Source: Laburnicola sp. R22_1 (taxonomy: Eukaryota > Ascomycota > Dothideomycetes > Pleosporales > Didymosphaeriaceae). From it: a DNA stretch of 64,000 bases. The DNA lies in contig JACONQ010000003.1 in the NCBI GenBank assembly GCA_014281115.1, positions 2,418,001 to 2,482,000 of the forward strand, in the 5' to 3' direction. This document shows, one piece after another, positions 32,937 to 44,214 of this stretch; position 1 is the first letter of the stretch, and each line of letters opens with the position of its first letter. The notes beneath the pieces were generated by a model that was not told the origin of the DNA, ran no database searches, and saw only the letters and a list, made by a program, of their open reading frames with translations. The translations under genes were made by a program, and so were the position numbers.

Positions 32937-34727
32937 AGCTCGGCTATATAGTTATTGATCACATAGGGTTCCTGATTACCCCACCGAAACGCGCACCCTG
33001 AACAAAACACGCGATATCTCTCAACAACGCTCATCAAAATGGACGCCCGTGAGCTAGCTATACAATCAGCTATCAGCGATTTCAACGCAGGTCTTTATTC
33101 TAGCCAACGCGCAGCTGCAAAGGCGTACAATATCCCTCAATCTACGCTATCAACGCGACTCCGTGGCGCAACAACGAGCGCGCTCAGCCATCAACACCAG
33201 CAGCGATTGACTCCTCTATAAGAGGATTTCCTTGTTGAATGGATCCTTGAAGAAGACGCACGCGGCTATCCTCCTCCACACGCTCGCGCGCGAGAGATGG
33301 CGAATCGAATTCTGCGCATGAACGGCGACAATCAGCCTGTTGGCAAGCTCTGACTCTCACACTTCATTAAGCGCCAGCCACGCGTCGCCTCAGTAGTAGG
33401 CCGGAAGCTTAACGCCCAGAGAGCTGAGGCAGCTACGCCAGAACAGCTCCGCGCGTTCCTAGAGCTCTATGAGCAGACTCGACAGCGACTCAATATACAG
33501 ACGGAGAATACGTACAATATGGATAAGACTAGCATTGCGCTAGGTGTATGTACTAACACTAGAGTCCTTACTAGGGCATTAAAGAAGAAGGCTTACGTTA
33601 AGTCGCCAGAGAATCGCGAGTGGGTCTTAATAATTGAGTGCGTATTGGCAACAGGGCGGAAGCTGCGCTGCGTAGTTATCTTCAAGGGCTAGAGCCTGCA
33701 GACTACCTGGTTCCTAGCCAAATTAATACCCAACTGGCTCTATACAACCTCCGAGAATGGATGGACGTCAAATGCGATAGGTGTTAAGTGGCTGCAGCGC
33801 ATATTCATCCCTGAGACGGCGCCAGCTGACGGCCAGTACCGCCTGCTTATTCTTAACGGCCATGGCAGCCATATTAATATTGAGTTCCTCTGGCTCTGTA
33901 AACAGCATCGAATTGAGCTCCTATACCTACCTGCGCACTCCTCTCACGTCCTACAGCCTCTAGATCTCGCTCCTTTCTCGGTAATTAAGTCTAGTTACCG
34001 ACGCCAGATCCAGGAGCTCGCATCGCTCGACGACGCCGCGCCTGTCAAGAAGGAGCGCTTTATTGCCTGCTACTATCAAGCTAGGGAGGAAGGCTTCACA
34101 GAGCGTGTGATTCGAGCTGGTTAGCAGGCTGCTGGTATCTGCCCATTCAACATTAATCACGTGCTTAGCTCGTCGCAGGTCTCTTAGAGGCCTACAACGC
34201 CTACGCCTCAGCAGCAACCTCAGCAGCAGCCTCAGAGCTTCCTCTCTACCCCTCAAGGCCCTCGGGATCTCTACTTGGCGCAGCGCGACGTCCAGAGCCT
34301 CGAAAACCTAGGTCGTAGGACCCGGCTCCTCCTACAAAAAGCAGGTAAGGCGCTAGCAGCTGCGAATGCTAGAGCTGCAGGGCTAGAATCAGAGAAAAGA
34401 CGCCTTGAGTATCATCTACAGACTACTAGCTCTCACCGGCCACGAAAGCGCGTTCAGATAGACCCAAATCAACGCTTTGCAGAGGTAGAGACTATTATGG
34501 AGGGTATGCGCGCAGCTGAGGCTTTAGCAGCTCAGCAACGTAAATATACTATATCAAGCGCTTCAGAAAGGGCTGCAGTAGCTACAGCAGCTGTAGCGCT
34601 TGAATCTATGTGTACTCAATGGCAATTATAAGAGCGTTGTTGAGAGATATCGCGTGTTTTATTCAGGGTGCGCGTTTCGGTGGGGTGATCAGGAACCCTA
34701 TGTGATCAATAGCTATATAGCCGAGCT
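32937..34727 (+). mobile_element. Pogo-type DNA transposon with about 95-bp near-perfect terminal repeats
   Basis: The left end (AGCTCGGCTATATAG, then TGATCACATAGGGTTCCTGA and so on to CTCTCAACAACGCTC at about 33,030) is repeated in reverse at 34,633-34,727 with only a few mismatches. TA lies on both sides (32,935-32,936 and 34,728-34,729). Length is 1,791 bp. Composition is like host genes, so this copy has escaped most RIP, in contrast to the pogo elements at 1 and 16,629. It is a different pogo subfamily from those two, judging by its ends and protein. Confidence 0.95.
33039..34631 (+). pseudogene. Pogo-type transposase (DDE_1) with about five nonsense codons
   Basis: One frame of about 530 codons from ATG 33,039 to TAA at 34,629 has no frameshift. 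In-frame stops lie near 33,219, 33,351, 33,690, 34,122 and 34,185; several fit C-to-T or G-to-A changes in CAA or TGG. Parts in order: psq-type helix-turn-helix (SSQRAAAKAYNIPQSTLS), CENP-B-like domain (EEDARGYPPPHARAREMA), then DDE_1 with YNMDKTSIALG (first Asp kept), LILNGHGSH (second Asp now Asn) and LQPLDLAPF (third Asp kept). The C-terminus is a Gln/Ala-rich coiled-coil-like tail. Dead as an enzyme, though its ends could still be moved by a relative. Confidence 0.93.
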
Positions 34728-34729
34728 TA

Positions 34730-35329
34730 TTTGATGACAAATTTTTGAATTTTTAAATAAATAATCTGCAAATCAAAGCCATACTAGCAATGACCATCTA
34801 TTGCGGGGCAGCGGCTATGGTGATTTGCCACCGTGCAGAGTATGCGACCCCGCTATCCGTTAAGTTATAGGCGGGGTAATCATTTTACGCGCTTCGATTC
34901 GCATCCCATCTACAAAACTAGCACGAGTTAAGGACGCTGCAGTACTAGTGTAATGTGCTAACTCCGGATGAGCAATACCGACACTCGTGAACACTGTGAA
35001 GGTTAACTACACTTAAACTTTGTCCTGTGATTATATTCAAAGTCCTATTCGTGTCCGATAAAGCTCCATAGGATTAGATATGAGGTAAATTCACAATTAG
35101 CCCAAGGCTTAATAGAGCAGATTAGTCTTAGACAAAGTACTGTAGAAGTTGCCGTGGCAAAGCGCATGTCCCAAGAGCAATGAACAACCTGTGTGGACCA
35201 CCTTAGACACAGCAAGCTACAGTACTAGGACAAAAGTTTGCATACAATGTGCTACCCCAGGATGCGCAATACCAAACCAACTATACTACCCCTCCAAATC
35301 CACACCACCCTCCCCTTCCTCTCCCCCAT
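34730..35329. other. Intergenic with two copies of a short dispersed repeat
   Basis: Around 34,939-34,980 and 35,212-35,275 the same 40-60-bp motif occurs: AGTACTAG-, then ATGTGCTA-C-CC-GGATG-GCAATACC. A third copy lies at 53,238-53,300. No gene seen; the last part is the probable 3' untranslated region of the TMEM14-family gene. Confidence 0.6.
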
Positions 35330-35776
35330 CTAATTCGCCCTCCCCCTCGACCACGCCGACCCAAAAGCAAACAATCCATAAGCAGCCAACAAGCTCAGCC
35401 CAATAGGCAACGGCTTCTGCGTCTTGAGCGCGCGCGGGAACGAACTCCCAGCCAGTACGAGGGAAGCGAGCAGACCGAGTTCGACGCCGTAGGGCTGGCT
35501 GTTGCGGATGCGGAGCCCGCCGAGGATGTACTGTCGTCGGTGTTAGTATACGCCAGGCTGGAGGAATGGGAGGGAATGTACGAGGGTGCCGACGGAGACT
35601 CCGGCCGCGACGGAGGGCACGGAGCCGGTGCGCACGTAGCCTGTGATGCCGCCTCCGGCGGTGAGAGCGCCGAGGACGAGGCCGATGGTGTCGAGGGGTG
35701 CCTGCGTGGTCGTGTGTTAGTGGGTGGTTGCGACTGCTGTAGGTAGGTAGGTAGGTAGCTGGAGCTCGCTCACCAT
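35330..35776 (-). CDS. TMEM14-family (UPF0136) small membrane protein
   Basis: Three exons read on the minus strand: 35,776-35,774 (only the ATG), 35,701-35,582 and 35,530-35,330, giving 107 residues. Intron 1 (72 nt) starts GTGAGC and ends CACGCAG; intron 2 (51 nt) starts GTACAT, has the branch site ACTAAC and ends GACAG. The protein is four hydrophobic helices with the family pattern of small-residue-rich first helices (DTIGLVLGALTAGGGITGYV, SVAAGVSVGTL) and GLRIRNSQPYG between helices. Animal relatives sit in the mitochondrial inner membrane and TMEM14C is implicated in porphyrin transport; the fungal role is not established. It is divergent from OST2. Confidence 0.9.
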
Positions 35777-36081
35777 TGTTGTGTCGTTAGGTTAGAGGAA
35801 GGGTATCGCGTTCAAAAGTGGATGAGGGTGGAAGCGCAATTCTTGAATAGAAGCGGAGTTGGACTTGGTGTTGTATTAACAGCTCGAGTCTCGATCGCAA
35901 CAGCTTTCAAAGCTCCCCGCCGTCATCAACACCTCCCCATCGCCTCGGCCTTCCGCACCGACCCACACCACATCCCTGCATCCGCATACGTAATCACCCG
36001 CAATCCACAACTGGCCTCAAGCTCCCATAGCACAGCACAGCAGCACCTCCCCTCCTCTCTCCCCAACCCCACCCGTCCAAA
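35777..36081. promoter_or_regulatory. Divergent promoter between the TMEM14-family gene and OST2
   Basis: Only 305 bp separate the two start codons, so both promoters must share this interval. It is CT-rich on the plus strand just before OST2 (CACCTCCCCTCCTCTCTCCC), typical of fungal initiation regions. No TATA box near the expected distance. Confidence 0.7.
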
Positions 36082-36708
36082 ATGCCCGCCAAGTCGCGAG
36101 TCCCCGACAAGCCCTCGACGACGAGCCACAGCACGCCAGCGAAATCCACGACCGGAGGCAACGCCACGTCCAACAAATCGAGCAAGAGCGGATCGCAAGA
36201 CGCGCAGACGATTATACAGGGCGTGTGGAACAAATATGTTGAGAAGACGCCGCAGCGGGTGAAGCTCTTGGACAGTTTTATGGCGTTTCTGGTAGTTGTG
36301 GGCGCGCTGCAGTTTGTGTATTGTGCGCTTGTTGGGAACTTCGTGAGTCGACCCTCTCAATTAACCTATATCTGGACTTTTTTCTGCGCCTAGAAGCACC
36401 CCCGTTGTATTCTCTCCAGCCCTACCCTTCCCTCACGGCAGGCCGCTGGCAGCCCTACCTTCCCATCCAACCTCCAACCCCAGCCCTCCACCCAGAAACC
36501 CACATGCTAACCCACCCAGCCCTTCAACGCCTTCCTCTCCGGCTTCAGCGCAACCGTCGGCCAATTCGTCCTTACCGCCTCCCTCCGCATGCAAACCAAC
36601 CCCGAAAACAAAGCCGACTTCTCCACCATTTCCCATGAGCGCGCCTTCGCAGACTTTGTCTTCGGCTCCTTAATCCTCCACTTCTTCTGCATCAACTTTA
36701 TAAACTGA
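36082..36708 (+). CDS. OST2: Oligosaccharyltransferase subunit OST2/DAD1
   Basis: Exons 36,082-36,342 and 36,520-36,708 make 149 residues. The intron (177 nt) starts GTGAGT, carries the branch site CTAAC at about 36,507 and ends CACCCAG. The conserved core is complete: [55 protein letters not shown] and [20 protein letters not shown] at the C-terminus. This small three-helix ER membrane protein is an essential part of the complex that transfers the lipid-linked glycan to Asn of nascent proteins. The first 45 residues are a Ser/Thr/Lys-rich cytosolic tail, longer than in yeast (130 residues). Confidence 0.97.
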
Positions 36709-37140
36709 GTGTGTTTCGAGAAAGTCTATACGCCAGAGCGCGCGACGACGGCGTGGATAGGTTCGTCCAGCGCGTCAGGCAATGCGTGTCTATGTACTTG
36801 GGAGGAAGGGCGTTTCAGTCATGTGTCATACTTTTCAGAGCTGGGGATATCGGGTTCATGAGATGAGGTTTACAATTGGGCTAGCTATGTGGTGGTCATA
36901 CTAGTCCCTGCGGCAGAATGTGGAAATAAGCTCAAAAATTCAAGAAAATGGCCGCTGAAGCGCATGCAGGAGAGACCCTCCCAATACCAAGGCCTGCGTA
37001 GAAGCCAGGCCAATTCAACTCCACCTCTCAGTCCCTTTCTCTTGCCTTTCGCCAAGTCTTTCCAACCCGTTGTCGTAAAATTTCCACTTCTGGCATCCAG
37101 ACATGTCCAAGAATAGAACAATCCCTCTCTCCAAGACCGC
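36709..37140. other. Convergent 3' region between OST2 and the ARO8-type gene
   Basis: The two genes face each other across 432 bp. No additional gene is visible; presumably both 3' untranslated regions lie here. Confidence 0.7.
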
Positions 37141-38855
37141 TCAACGTCCAACCACATCCCCACTCGTCTCTTTCACCAACCCAAACTCCACCCTAATCGC
37201 CTCCCCAAACCTCCTCACCGCCTCCTCGATCAACTCAAACTTCGCCGCCCCATACGTAGCCCGAAAAAACAACGTATCATGCCTATCCTCCTCACTCGCA
37301 TAAAACCAACTCCCCCTCATAACCAACGCCCCATGCTCAATAACCCTCAAAAAGATCTCCTCCTCAATAGTCTCCACACTCTTCGCCGGATAATCCGGAT
37401 GCCGCGTAAAATCGACCCGCATCCAATGAAACATGCCCGCCATGGGCGGATTCCACGACACAATCTCGCGCGGCAGATGCTTCTCGCAAGCGTGCAGGAT
37501 GACATCGCGACGCTGCGTGTACTCCATGCGGATATGGATGAGCCAGTCGAGATACCCGTCGTGGCCCCAGTGTTCGTCGAGGAGCTTGAAGAGCAGCAGC
37601 TGCGACATGCCCGAGGGGTTCTGTGTCGAGACGTCTGCGTATTTTTGGTACTTTTCAATGAGTTGCTCCGATGCGGTTATCCAGCCGATGCGGGAGCCGG
37701 GCGCGATCACTTTGGAGAAGGAGTCGAGGCGCAGGACGCGGCCGTCCTTGTCCATGCTGAGGAAGCTGGGGACGAGGGAGGAGAGGAAGGCGGCGTGGGA
37801 GGAGGGGGGTGGGACGGCGGGCGCGTTGGCGCCCGTGTAGGGTTGCATTTGGAGGAAGTAGTAGGGTTCGTCTTCGAGGATGTAGATGTCGTGTTTTTGG
37901 CAGACGGCGTAGAGGGCGCGGCGGCGGGGGCCGCTCTGCGTGGCTCCGGTGGGGTTTTGGCCTGTGGGTACTGTGTAGAGCATGTGCGGTTTGCGGCCGC
38001 CTCGGGCGTTGGCGTCCCAGTTTGTGAGGATGTCGTCCATGGCTTCGGGGATGAGGCCTTCTGCGTCGATGGGGACGCCGACCATGCGGACGCCTTGGGG
38101 CGCGGCGGTTTCGACGGCTGCGGAGAAGGTGTATTCTTCGGAGAGGATCATGTCTCCTGGGCGAGTCATGAGCCGAAGCGTCATATCCAGGCCGGAGGTG
38201 CTGCCAATGGTCAGTGTGCATTGCCAGTCCTGGTACGGCGGGCTATGCACGAATTCGGTGTGTTCGGTGACCCATCGGAGGAGCTGTGCTGAGCCTGACC
38301 CTTGGCCGTAGTTGTAGGCAGTCGCAATATCGTAGGTAGATTTCATCTCGGCAAGATCGTGTTTACCAGCAGTGATGATAACGCCCGACTCCTTCGTCTC
38401 GGCTTCAGAGAACTTGCCTCTCGCTGGGACCTTCATTGATATCTCTTCAAAAGGAAAATACTCGCTGGAAGGTAGTCCGCCACCCAGACTGATGATGCCA
38501 GGCTTGCTCGTCAGAAACTTTGCCGCGCCCTTGAGCCTGTTGCCTTTGCGAACTCTAGCTTCATGGCTGAAGTAATCTGGCAGGTCGGGTGAGCATTATT
38601 CGATGTTGCTTTCTGGAAGAGGTACTTACGGTCCCATCGCTTTGCCTTGGGCTTTCCTTCATAGTTCTTCAACCTAAAGTCCTTGGTGTCGGACGGGGCA
38701 GCAATTCCCCACTGTCCCTCTCTTGCCTTCCTCCTTCTGCCCCGAATCTCATGCGAAAGGATGGGTGCCGCCAACGCATCCGGAAGAGTAACGCTAGTCG
38801 TATCTGCAATAGCCGTTACCTCTGGGGGAGGGTCGATTGCACCTGGGGGAGCCAT
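37141..38855 (-). CDS. ARO8: Aromatic aminotransferase, ARO8 type (class I/II PLP enzyme)
   Basis: Exons 38,855-38,630 and 38,576-37,141 give 553 residues; the 53-nt intron (GTAAGT...CTGCCAG) interrupts the codon for His in KRWDHYFSHEA. The fold-type I landmarks are in order: SLGGGLPSSEYFPF, SGLDMTLRLM, YTVPTGQNPTG, ILEDEPYYFLQ, and DSFSKVIAPGSRIGW with the pyridoxal-phosphate Lys at about residue 364. Yeast Aro8 moves amino groups among Phe, Tyr, Trp and 2-oxo acids and also acts as 2-aminoadipate aminotransferase in lysine synthesis. The start ATG (MAPPGAID) was chosen because the sequence upstream in the same frame is hydrophobic and not conserved-looking. Two TGACTC motifs upstream (about 39,358 and 39,628) are Gcn4-like half sites, weak evidence of amino-acid control. 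Confidence 0.95.
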
Positions 38856-40211
38856 TCGTGCTGTCAAACTTTCAAAGTCCGAAAGTGCAAGATGGTGGTT
38901 GAGACTCTTGAGAGTAAACCAGAGCAACAGCTGGGAAGGAGAGCAGTTATGTAATGGTTGGGATGCTAGTGTGACACGAAGCCAGGTACACCCAGTTGCA
39001 AATCGTGATCCCTTAATTACAGCAAAGGCAAAGATAAAGAGCTGGAAGAGGAACAAACTTTCAGCAGCGGCCGGGTCTTTGTTGTTCCCTGATGTAGAAA
39101 AACGGTTCGGCTAGCGGCGGAGCAGCGAATGGCAAGCCAGCCTCGCTTCGTGCAGGGCCAAGCCGAACATCGGCGGTGAGGGACTACAAGTGCGCCCTCC
39201 GCACGACTACATGTACAAGTCCGCCCTGTCCGCGTGTAGTAGTCAACCGGAGTTGGGTAGCGATTGCTCATGCATTGCTGCGGACGAGCTGCCATTTGCT
39301 GGGCCGGTGCCTGCATGCCGAAGAGGGAAACCGGGTTACGCTTCTCCGGTGGGAAAGTGACTCTGGGTGACGGCGCAACTGGAGTGCAGCGGAAGGCAAT
39401 GCAAGGCCTCTGACGGGTGCAGCTTGTCGTAGGCGGCTCTAACTTGGGTGCATGTGACCCGTAATTAGCTCTCCAGGACATCCACGGCACCGTGGGTGCA
39501 ACAAAGCCGTGGGCAGCCGGGCCTTACTAGATGAGGTCTACTCTGCTCCGACGTCACGACCTAGAGCATCCTTGAACATACATTCCTATCAAAATTTGGC
39601 TTCACTTGACCGCAAATCGTCCATGACCGTGACTCCAGCCATATCAGGTTTTCTCCAAGGTTTGTTCGATACTACACCTCTACTACGTATCGAGGACTGT
39701 CCCACTTCGCCACTCCACAGGTCCCACTCACACAGGTTTGCTAACCCATAAGCATACACGCATCCCATTACTACAAGTCTACAACACTCACTCAACTCAC
39801 TGCCACGCCCGCAACCCTCACTCACCTCAACGCATACTACCTGCCCATTCTTTCCAACCCCAACCCCAGTCCTAGCAGAATCTATGCAAGTTCAACCAGC
39901 AAACAACTAGGCCGTAGCCCGCAAACACAACGCAACAAAACAGAGCAGGAGGAAACATAAGCAAATACAACCCCAATAAAAACACAAAAAGAAAAAAAAA
40001 AGAAGACAAAAAGGTCCATGCATGCCACCCCCACCCCCCAAAAATGCCACCAAGATACGCCGCCTCACAAACCTAATCAAAAAACAGATCAAAAAACAGA
40101 TCAAAAAACAGATCAAACAACAAGGACCAAACAACCGCAATGCTAAAAAAGGCGCCATGGGTCCAACAATGCCCCCCAAAAAATGCCCACACGTCAAACA
40201 CGCCCCCCCAT
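38856..40211. other. Upstream region of the ARO8-type gene, 3' region of the chitin synthase activator
   Basis: No convincing gene in 1.36 kb. Frames on both strands lack recognisable motifs. It holds GC-rich stretches and, at the right end, A-rich and C-rich low-complexity sequence. Confidence 0.6.
40076..40120. repeat. 12-bp tandem repeat (AAAAAACAGATC)
   Basis: Three perfect units followed by a partial one, about 95 bp downstream of the activator stop codon and probably inside its 3' untranslated region. Confidence 0.85.
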
Positions 40212-42282
40212 CTACATAACCGCGCAGTTTTCATCCTTCCCTCCTTTTTTAAGCTTGCCATTCTTCTCATTCGTAGGCGTGTGCGCTTGCCCCGACGCCG
40301 CAGCCTGGATAATAGCCAGCCGCTGTTTGGCTCTCTCGTCGCCGTGGTCGGCAGCCTTGACGTACCAGACGTTTGCCTCGAGGGGATCGCGCCGACACCC
40401 GATGCCCATTTCTGTAAAGTAGCCACAGGCGTATTCGGCTTTGGGGAGGCCTGGACGCAATCAGCTTTAACATTCAAAAGAAAGGATAGGGGAGGTTTGA
40501 GATACCGTGCTCTGCTGCTCTCTTGGCCCACTCGTACGCCTCGTTCTCGTCCTTCTCGAGCACCGGCTCGGCACCGACCATGTACCAAGCGCACAAGTTC
40601 ATCATGGCTTCTGGGATGTCGGCTTGAGCGGCGCAGTTGTAGTAGTGCACCGAGAGCGCGGCGTCCTTGGGACAGCGGAGATAACCGTGTTCGTACGCTT
40701 CTCCCAGCCTCAACGCAGCGTGTGGGTGTCCCAGCTCGGCAGCTTGGGTAAACAATTGGACGGCGTAGACTTCATCCTTGAAGATGTCTTCGCCGTAGCC
40801 CGTCTCATGGAGGAGACCCAGCTCAAAGGGAGCAGTGTTGTACTGAGGATCCGCTGATTCCGTCGCTCGTTTGAGCCACTTGACACCCTCTCGGTATTTG
40901 TTCTGCAGACCCATGTCCCCCGTGAGGCACGCCTTCCCCAGACGAGCGGCAGCCCCCGGGTGGTTTTTAGAGGCGGCTGCACGATAGAATTGCACAGCCT
41001 TGGCGTAGTCCTTTCGGCACCCCCACCCAAACTCGTAGCAGAGAGCGGCCCGATAGCCTGACTCTGCGTGGCCGTGCTTGCTGGCTGCAATGAATAGAGG
41101 GAAGGCACGATCATAGTCAGGCTTGTCTTTATTGAATAGACCGGACGCGTATCCATCTGCAAGATAGTACTGCGCAAATGGGTAGCTGCGGTCTGCTAAT
41201 TTCTGGAGGATCTGCCGTGCCTCTCGGAGCATGTCCGGGGGCGTCAGACCCTGGCTGTCTGTGGAGGGGTCGGCCGCATTCACTTCACGTGCGACCTGAA
41301 CCATAAACAAAGCAAACTCGTACTGCACGGTGTTGTCCTGCGTCTTCTTTACATTAGCCCTGTACATCTCCAGTGTCTTTTTCGTGTCCAGCAGTGAAGC
41401 ATTGGCACCCACGGCATGGCGAAGCTGCGAATTTCCTATATTCGCAACAGGTGCAATTTGCTGATTGTAGGGAAGGTTCAAGAGATCAACATAGGATACA
41501 GGCCGGTTATCGGGCGATCTGCGGTTAGCGGAAAGCTGTCGCGCGTAGCTGACCTGAGAGCCGTTAGACGTAGGAGAGCCGCCTGCCGCCGACAGAAGCG
41601 GCGATTGCCGGTTTTGAGGGTTGAGCTCTGAGCCTAATGTGTATCCAGAATTGGAGCGGGGGACCGGAGTGTGGGGCTGGAGCGGCGGTTCGATACCGAA
41701 GTTGAAGTTGTTCTGTTGCCCGTTGTTATCACTATGCGAAGAACGTTGTGACTCAATATCCGGAGAATGGGTTACATCGCGTGGAGTCGCCGAATGGGAT
41801 GGAGGCGTAGGTTGATATGGAGCCCGAGCATGCTGGTACTGCGTGTCGGGGGCATATCGTGGGGGGTCGGATTCCTCATGTACGTGTGCAATATCCAACT
41901 CTGCTGCAGACGAATATCTCGTATTGTACGAGTTGTCGTTGATGCTGAGCTGCCGAATTGGAATCTCCCGCGTCACTGGAAGTACACCTCCGGCTGCGAT
42001 GTCTGGTGTCTCGGTCGAAAGCGTTCGCGAATGTCCGGTGGAGCTAGACTCCGACTGCCTCGAATCCCGCCTACCCGCTAACGTGTCGTCATGTTCGTCG
42101 ATGTTGAAGGACGGAATCGTGGGCTGTGTGGAACCTGGCACAGGCTTCCGCCGTATCGACGTACTGGAGCGGCTCGATCGGCTTGATTCGAACGAGTTAC
42201 CGTGTCGTCCCGGGGCAGCGTCTTTGGGAATCGGCGGTAACGCTCTGTTCGGCGGGGGCGCGATAGCCTCGGACATGGCCAT
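40212..42282 (-). CDS. Chitin synthase activator, Chs4/Skt5 type (Sel1 repeats, CAAX box)
   Basis: Exons 42,282-40,506 and 40,450-40,212 give 671 residues; the 55-nt intron (GTATCT...GTCCAG) splits the Gly codon in AEHGLPKAEY. The first 300 residues are Ser/Pro-rich and disordered; the C-terminal half is a run of Sel1-like repeats (FAQYYLADGYASG, AESGYRAALCYEFGWGCRKD, PFELGLLHETGYGEDIFKDE, ALRLGEAYEHGYL, YACGYFTEMGIGCRRD). It ends CAVM, a farnesylation-type CAAX box, as in yeast Chs4, where prenylation aids membrane attachment and activation of Chs3. Its divergent neighbour is a Chs3-type enzyme. The frame stays open about 20 codons above the chosen ATG to a possible acceptor (CACACAG), so a 5' exon is possible. 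Confidence 0.92.
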
Positions 42283-44214
42283 GATGGCGGCGAGGATCTC
42301 GTCTCGAGTTTGCTCGGCTTGGAGAAGATATCTGTGTGTTATTCTGCCTTGCAGCAGGGAAGCGCGGCGTTGCGGTCTGGCGGGAGGGGCTGCTCAATAG
42401 CCGCACGGCTGGGCGATGCAAAACAAAGCGCAAGAGCTGCGCGCGAAATCAACTGTGAGCATGCGTTAGCGGTGGACGGCGTGGAGATAGTTGGGGAAAG
42501 TTGTGTTGCTCAGGCACGGCGGATGCGCTCAGCTCGGCGCATCGTTTGCTGCAGAATCGGGAAGGAACTCTCACCAGGCGGAGGTGGCGGGGATTCGAGC
42601 AAAGGCCGTACAGGCTCTTGAGCAAACGCGTTCCAATGTTCCTTGCGTACAGATGCAAAAAGTGAAAGACGCCAGCACGCCGACAGATCTACTACTGCGA
42701 TGGGAGCCGAGCTTTGCATCCCTCTGGGGACAGGTCGTTGTGCAATTGAAGAGCGAATACTGAGTCAGAGGTGCGGGCGTGGGCTGGGAGGTATGGGTAT
42801 CGGCAAGAGTGGGCGTACGAAGGCGAGAGCCTCTGCATTACGTATTATTCATTGACAAGGCGGCTGAACAGGCAACTGATTGTGTGTGTGGTCGCAGGCC
42901 GGCGGCACGTTGATGGAGAGGTATACCTGTAGGAGGGAGAATGGGGGAATTGTGGACTGAGCTTGAGACATGGCAACGCAACAGGCAAGCGCAGCGCACC
43001 TCGCCATCTCACGCCCTGTCCGTCGGCCGTGGCCCGTCAATGCTATGGACGAACGTTCACGAGTGTGCGCTCGGGGCGCTGGAATGCTGGGCCATTGGAC
43101 GCGAGTGGGGAATGCAAGCCCCTTCCACTTCAGCCGCAGCTTCAGTTTGTGCCCTGTGCGAACTGTTCGACGTGCACTTTGGTCCAAGAGAGAGCTGCTG
43201 TATACTATATATACTACTCCGTCTCTGGCATGCTGTGTCCTGTTAGATTTATATACCGGCCAGGGGTCCAATGGGCGGCGGCATGGTAATAGTTGCACTG
43301 CTGCAGGTATGAGATGCATTCGGAGATGCGGCCACGGCGCCGCTGCCAATAATGGGGCTTTGTTCGAAAATGTGGTAGCTGCGGCGCTTCTTCTGCTGTC
43401 GAGCTTCCAGACCTTCCAAGGCTCTGCCATCTGCTCGAGCGTGCACCGAGTCTACGGGCGTGCGTGCGAACGCCTGTGAACGACGCAGTCATCTCTCGAA
43501 ATGATCATGGTCAGCGTCCACCGCTCGAGCACGTCGTCTCACGTCGCCGGAAGAGGAAATACCCTGTCGCTGCTGTCCAATTGGTAGGGTACCCGGCCTG
43601 CGCTGTACCTACCCGTCGGCCGTGGCCTCGTGCATAAAAGCACTCTGCGAGTCTGCGTGGAACAAACTCCAAAGGCCCACGCCCGTTGCATGCTGTCTTC
43701 TCTCCGACGGGGTCCACGGCTGTGATTCAAACATGCTCGCACGTCTTCTGGCTGCGTGGAGGCGTGGCTACCGCGGCCAAGTTCCCCGCTAAGGGCGGCG
43801 GATGCATGTACTGTAAATATAGACGGTCTGAGCGCCCAATCCTCCACCGAAGCCACCATCGATTCGCTGGGCAGCCGCACTTGGTCAGGGGCCTCCTGTT
43901 TGCCTCTTGCCGTGGCCTGAGGGGGGGGCCGGTTTCCATCGTAACCGCCGGCCAGCCCATGTTTGTCGCTCGTTCGTCCTTTCCGTAGACACCCACATCT
44001 GTCTTGTCGGTGTTTGCCGTCGCTCGCTGAAGCACCCACACCCGCACTCGCTATCTACTACAATACCTACCTATGCTCCCCTAGCCGACGCGGCCACCGT
44101 CGAGCGCATCCCTCACCGCCGTCGCTCGCCAGTATTCTTTTCTGCGACCGCGGGAACGCAGCTTCTCGCCTCGCTGGCTTTGTGTCGCCGAGACGCATTC
44201 CGCAGCATCCTGCC
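42283..44214. promoter_or_regulatory. Shared divergent upstream region of the chitin synthase and its activator
   Basis: 1.93 kb between the two start codons. Frames of up to 193 codons occur on the minus strand (for example 42,849-43,430) but have no recognisable domain and look like chance frames in GC-rich DNA. Expected to contain both promoters and 5' untranslated regions; CT-rich tracts precede the synthase start. Confidence 0.6.

Noticed and set aside
35149..35746. Plus-strand frames over the TMEM14-family locus
   Set aside because: The minus strand gives a spliced, conserved four-helix protein; the plus-strand frames are shadows.
37279..38292. 337-codon plus-strand frame
   Set aside because: Antisense shadow of the well-supported aromatic aminotransferase.
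42849..43430. 193-codon minus-strand frame between the two chitin genes
   Set aside because: No domain, overlaps equally long frames on the other strand, and lies in the expected promoter/5' leader interval.
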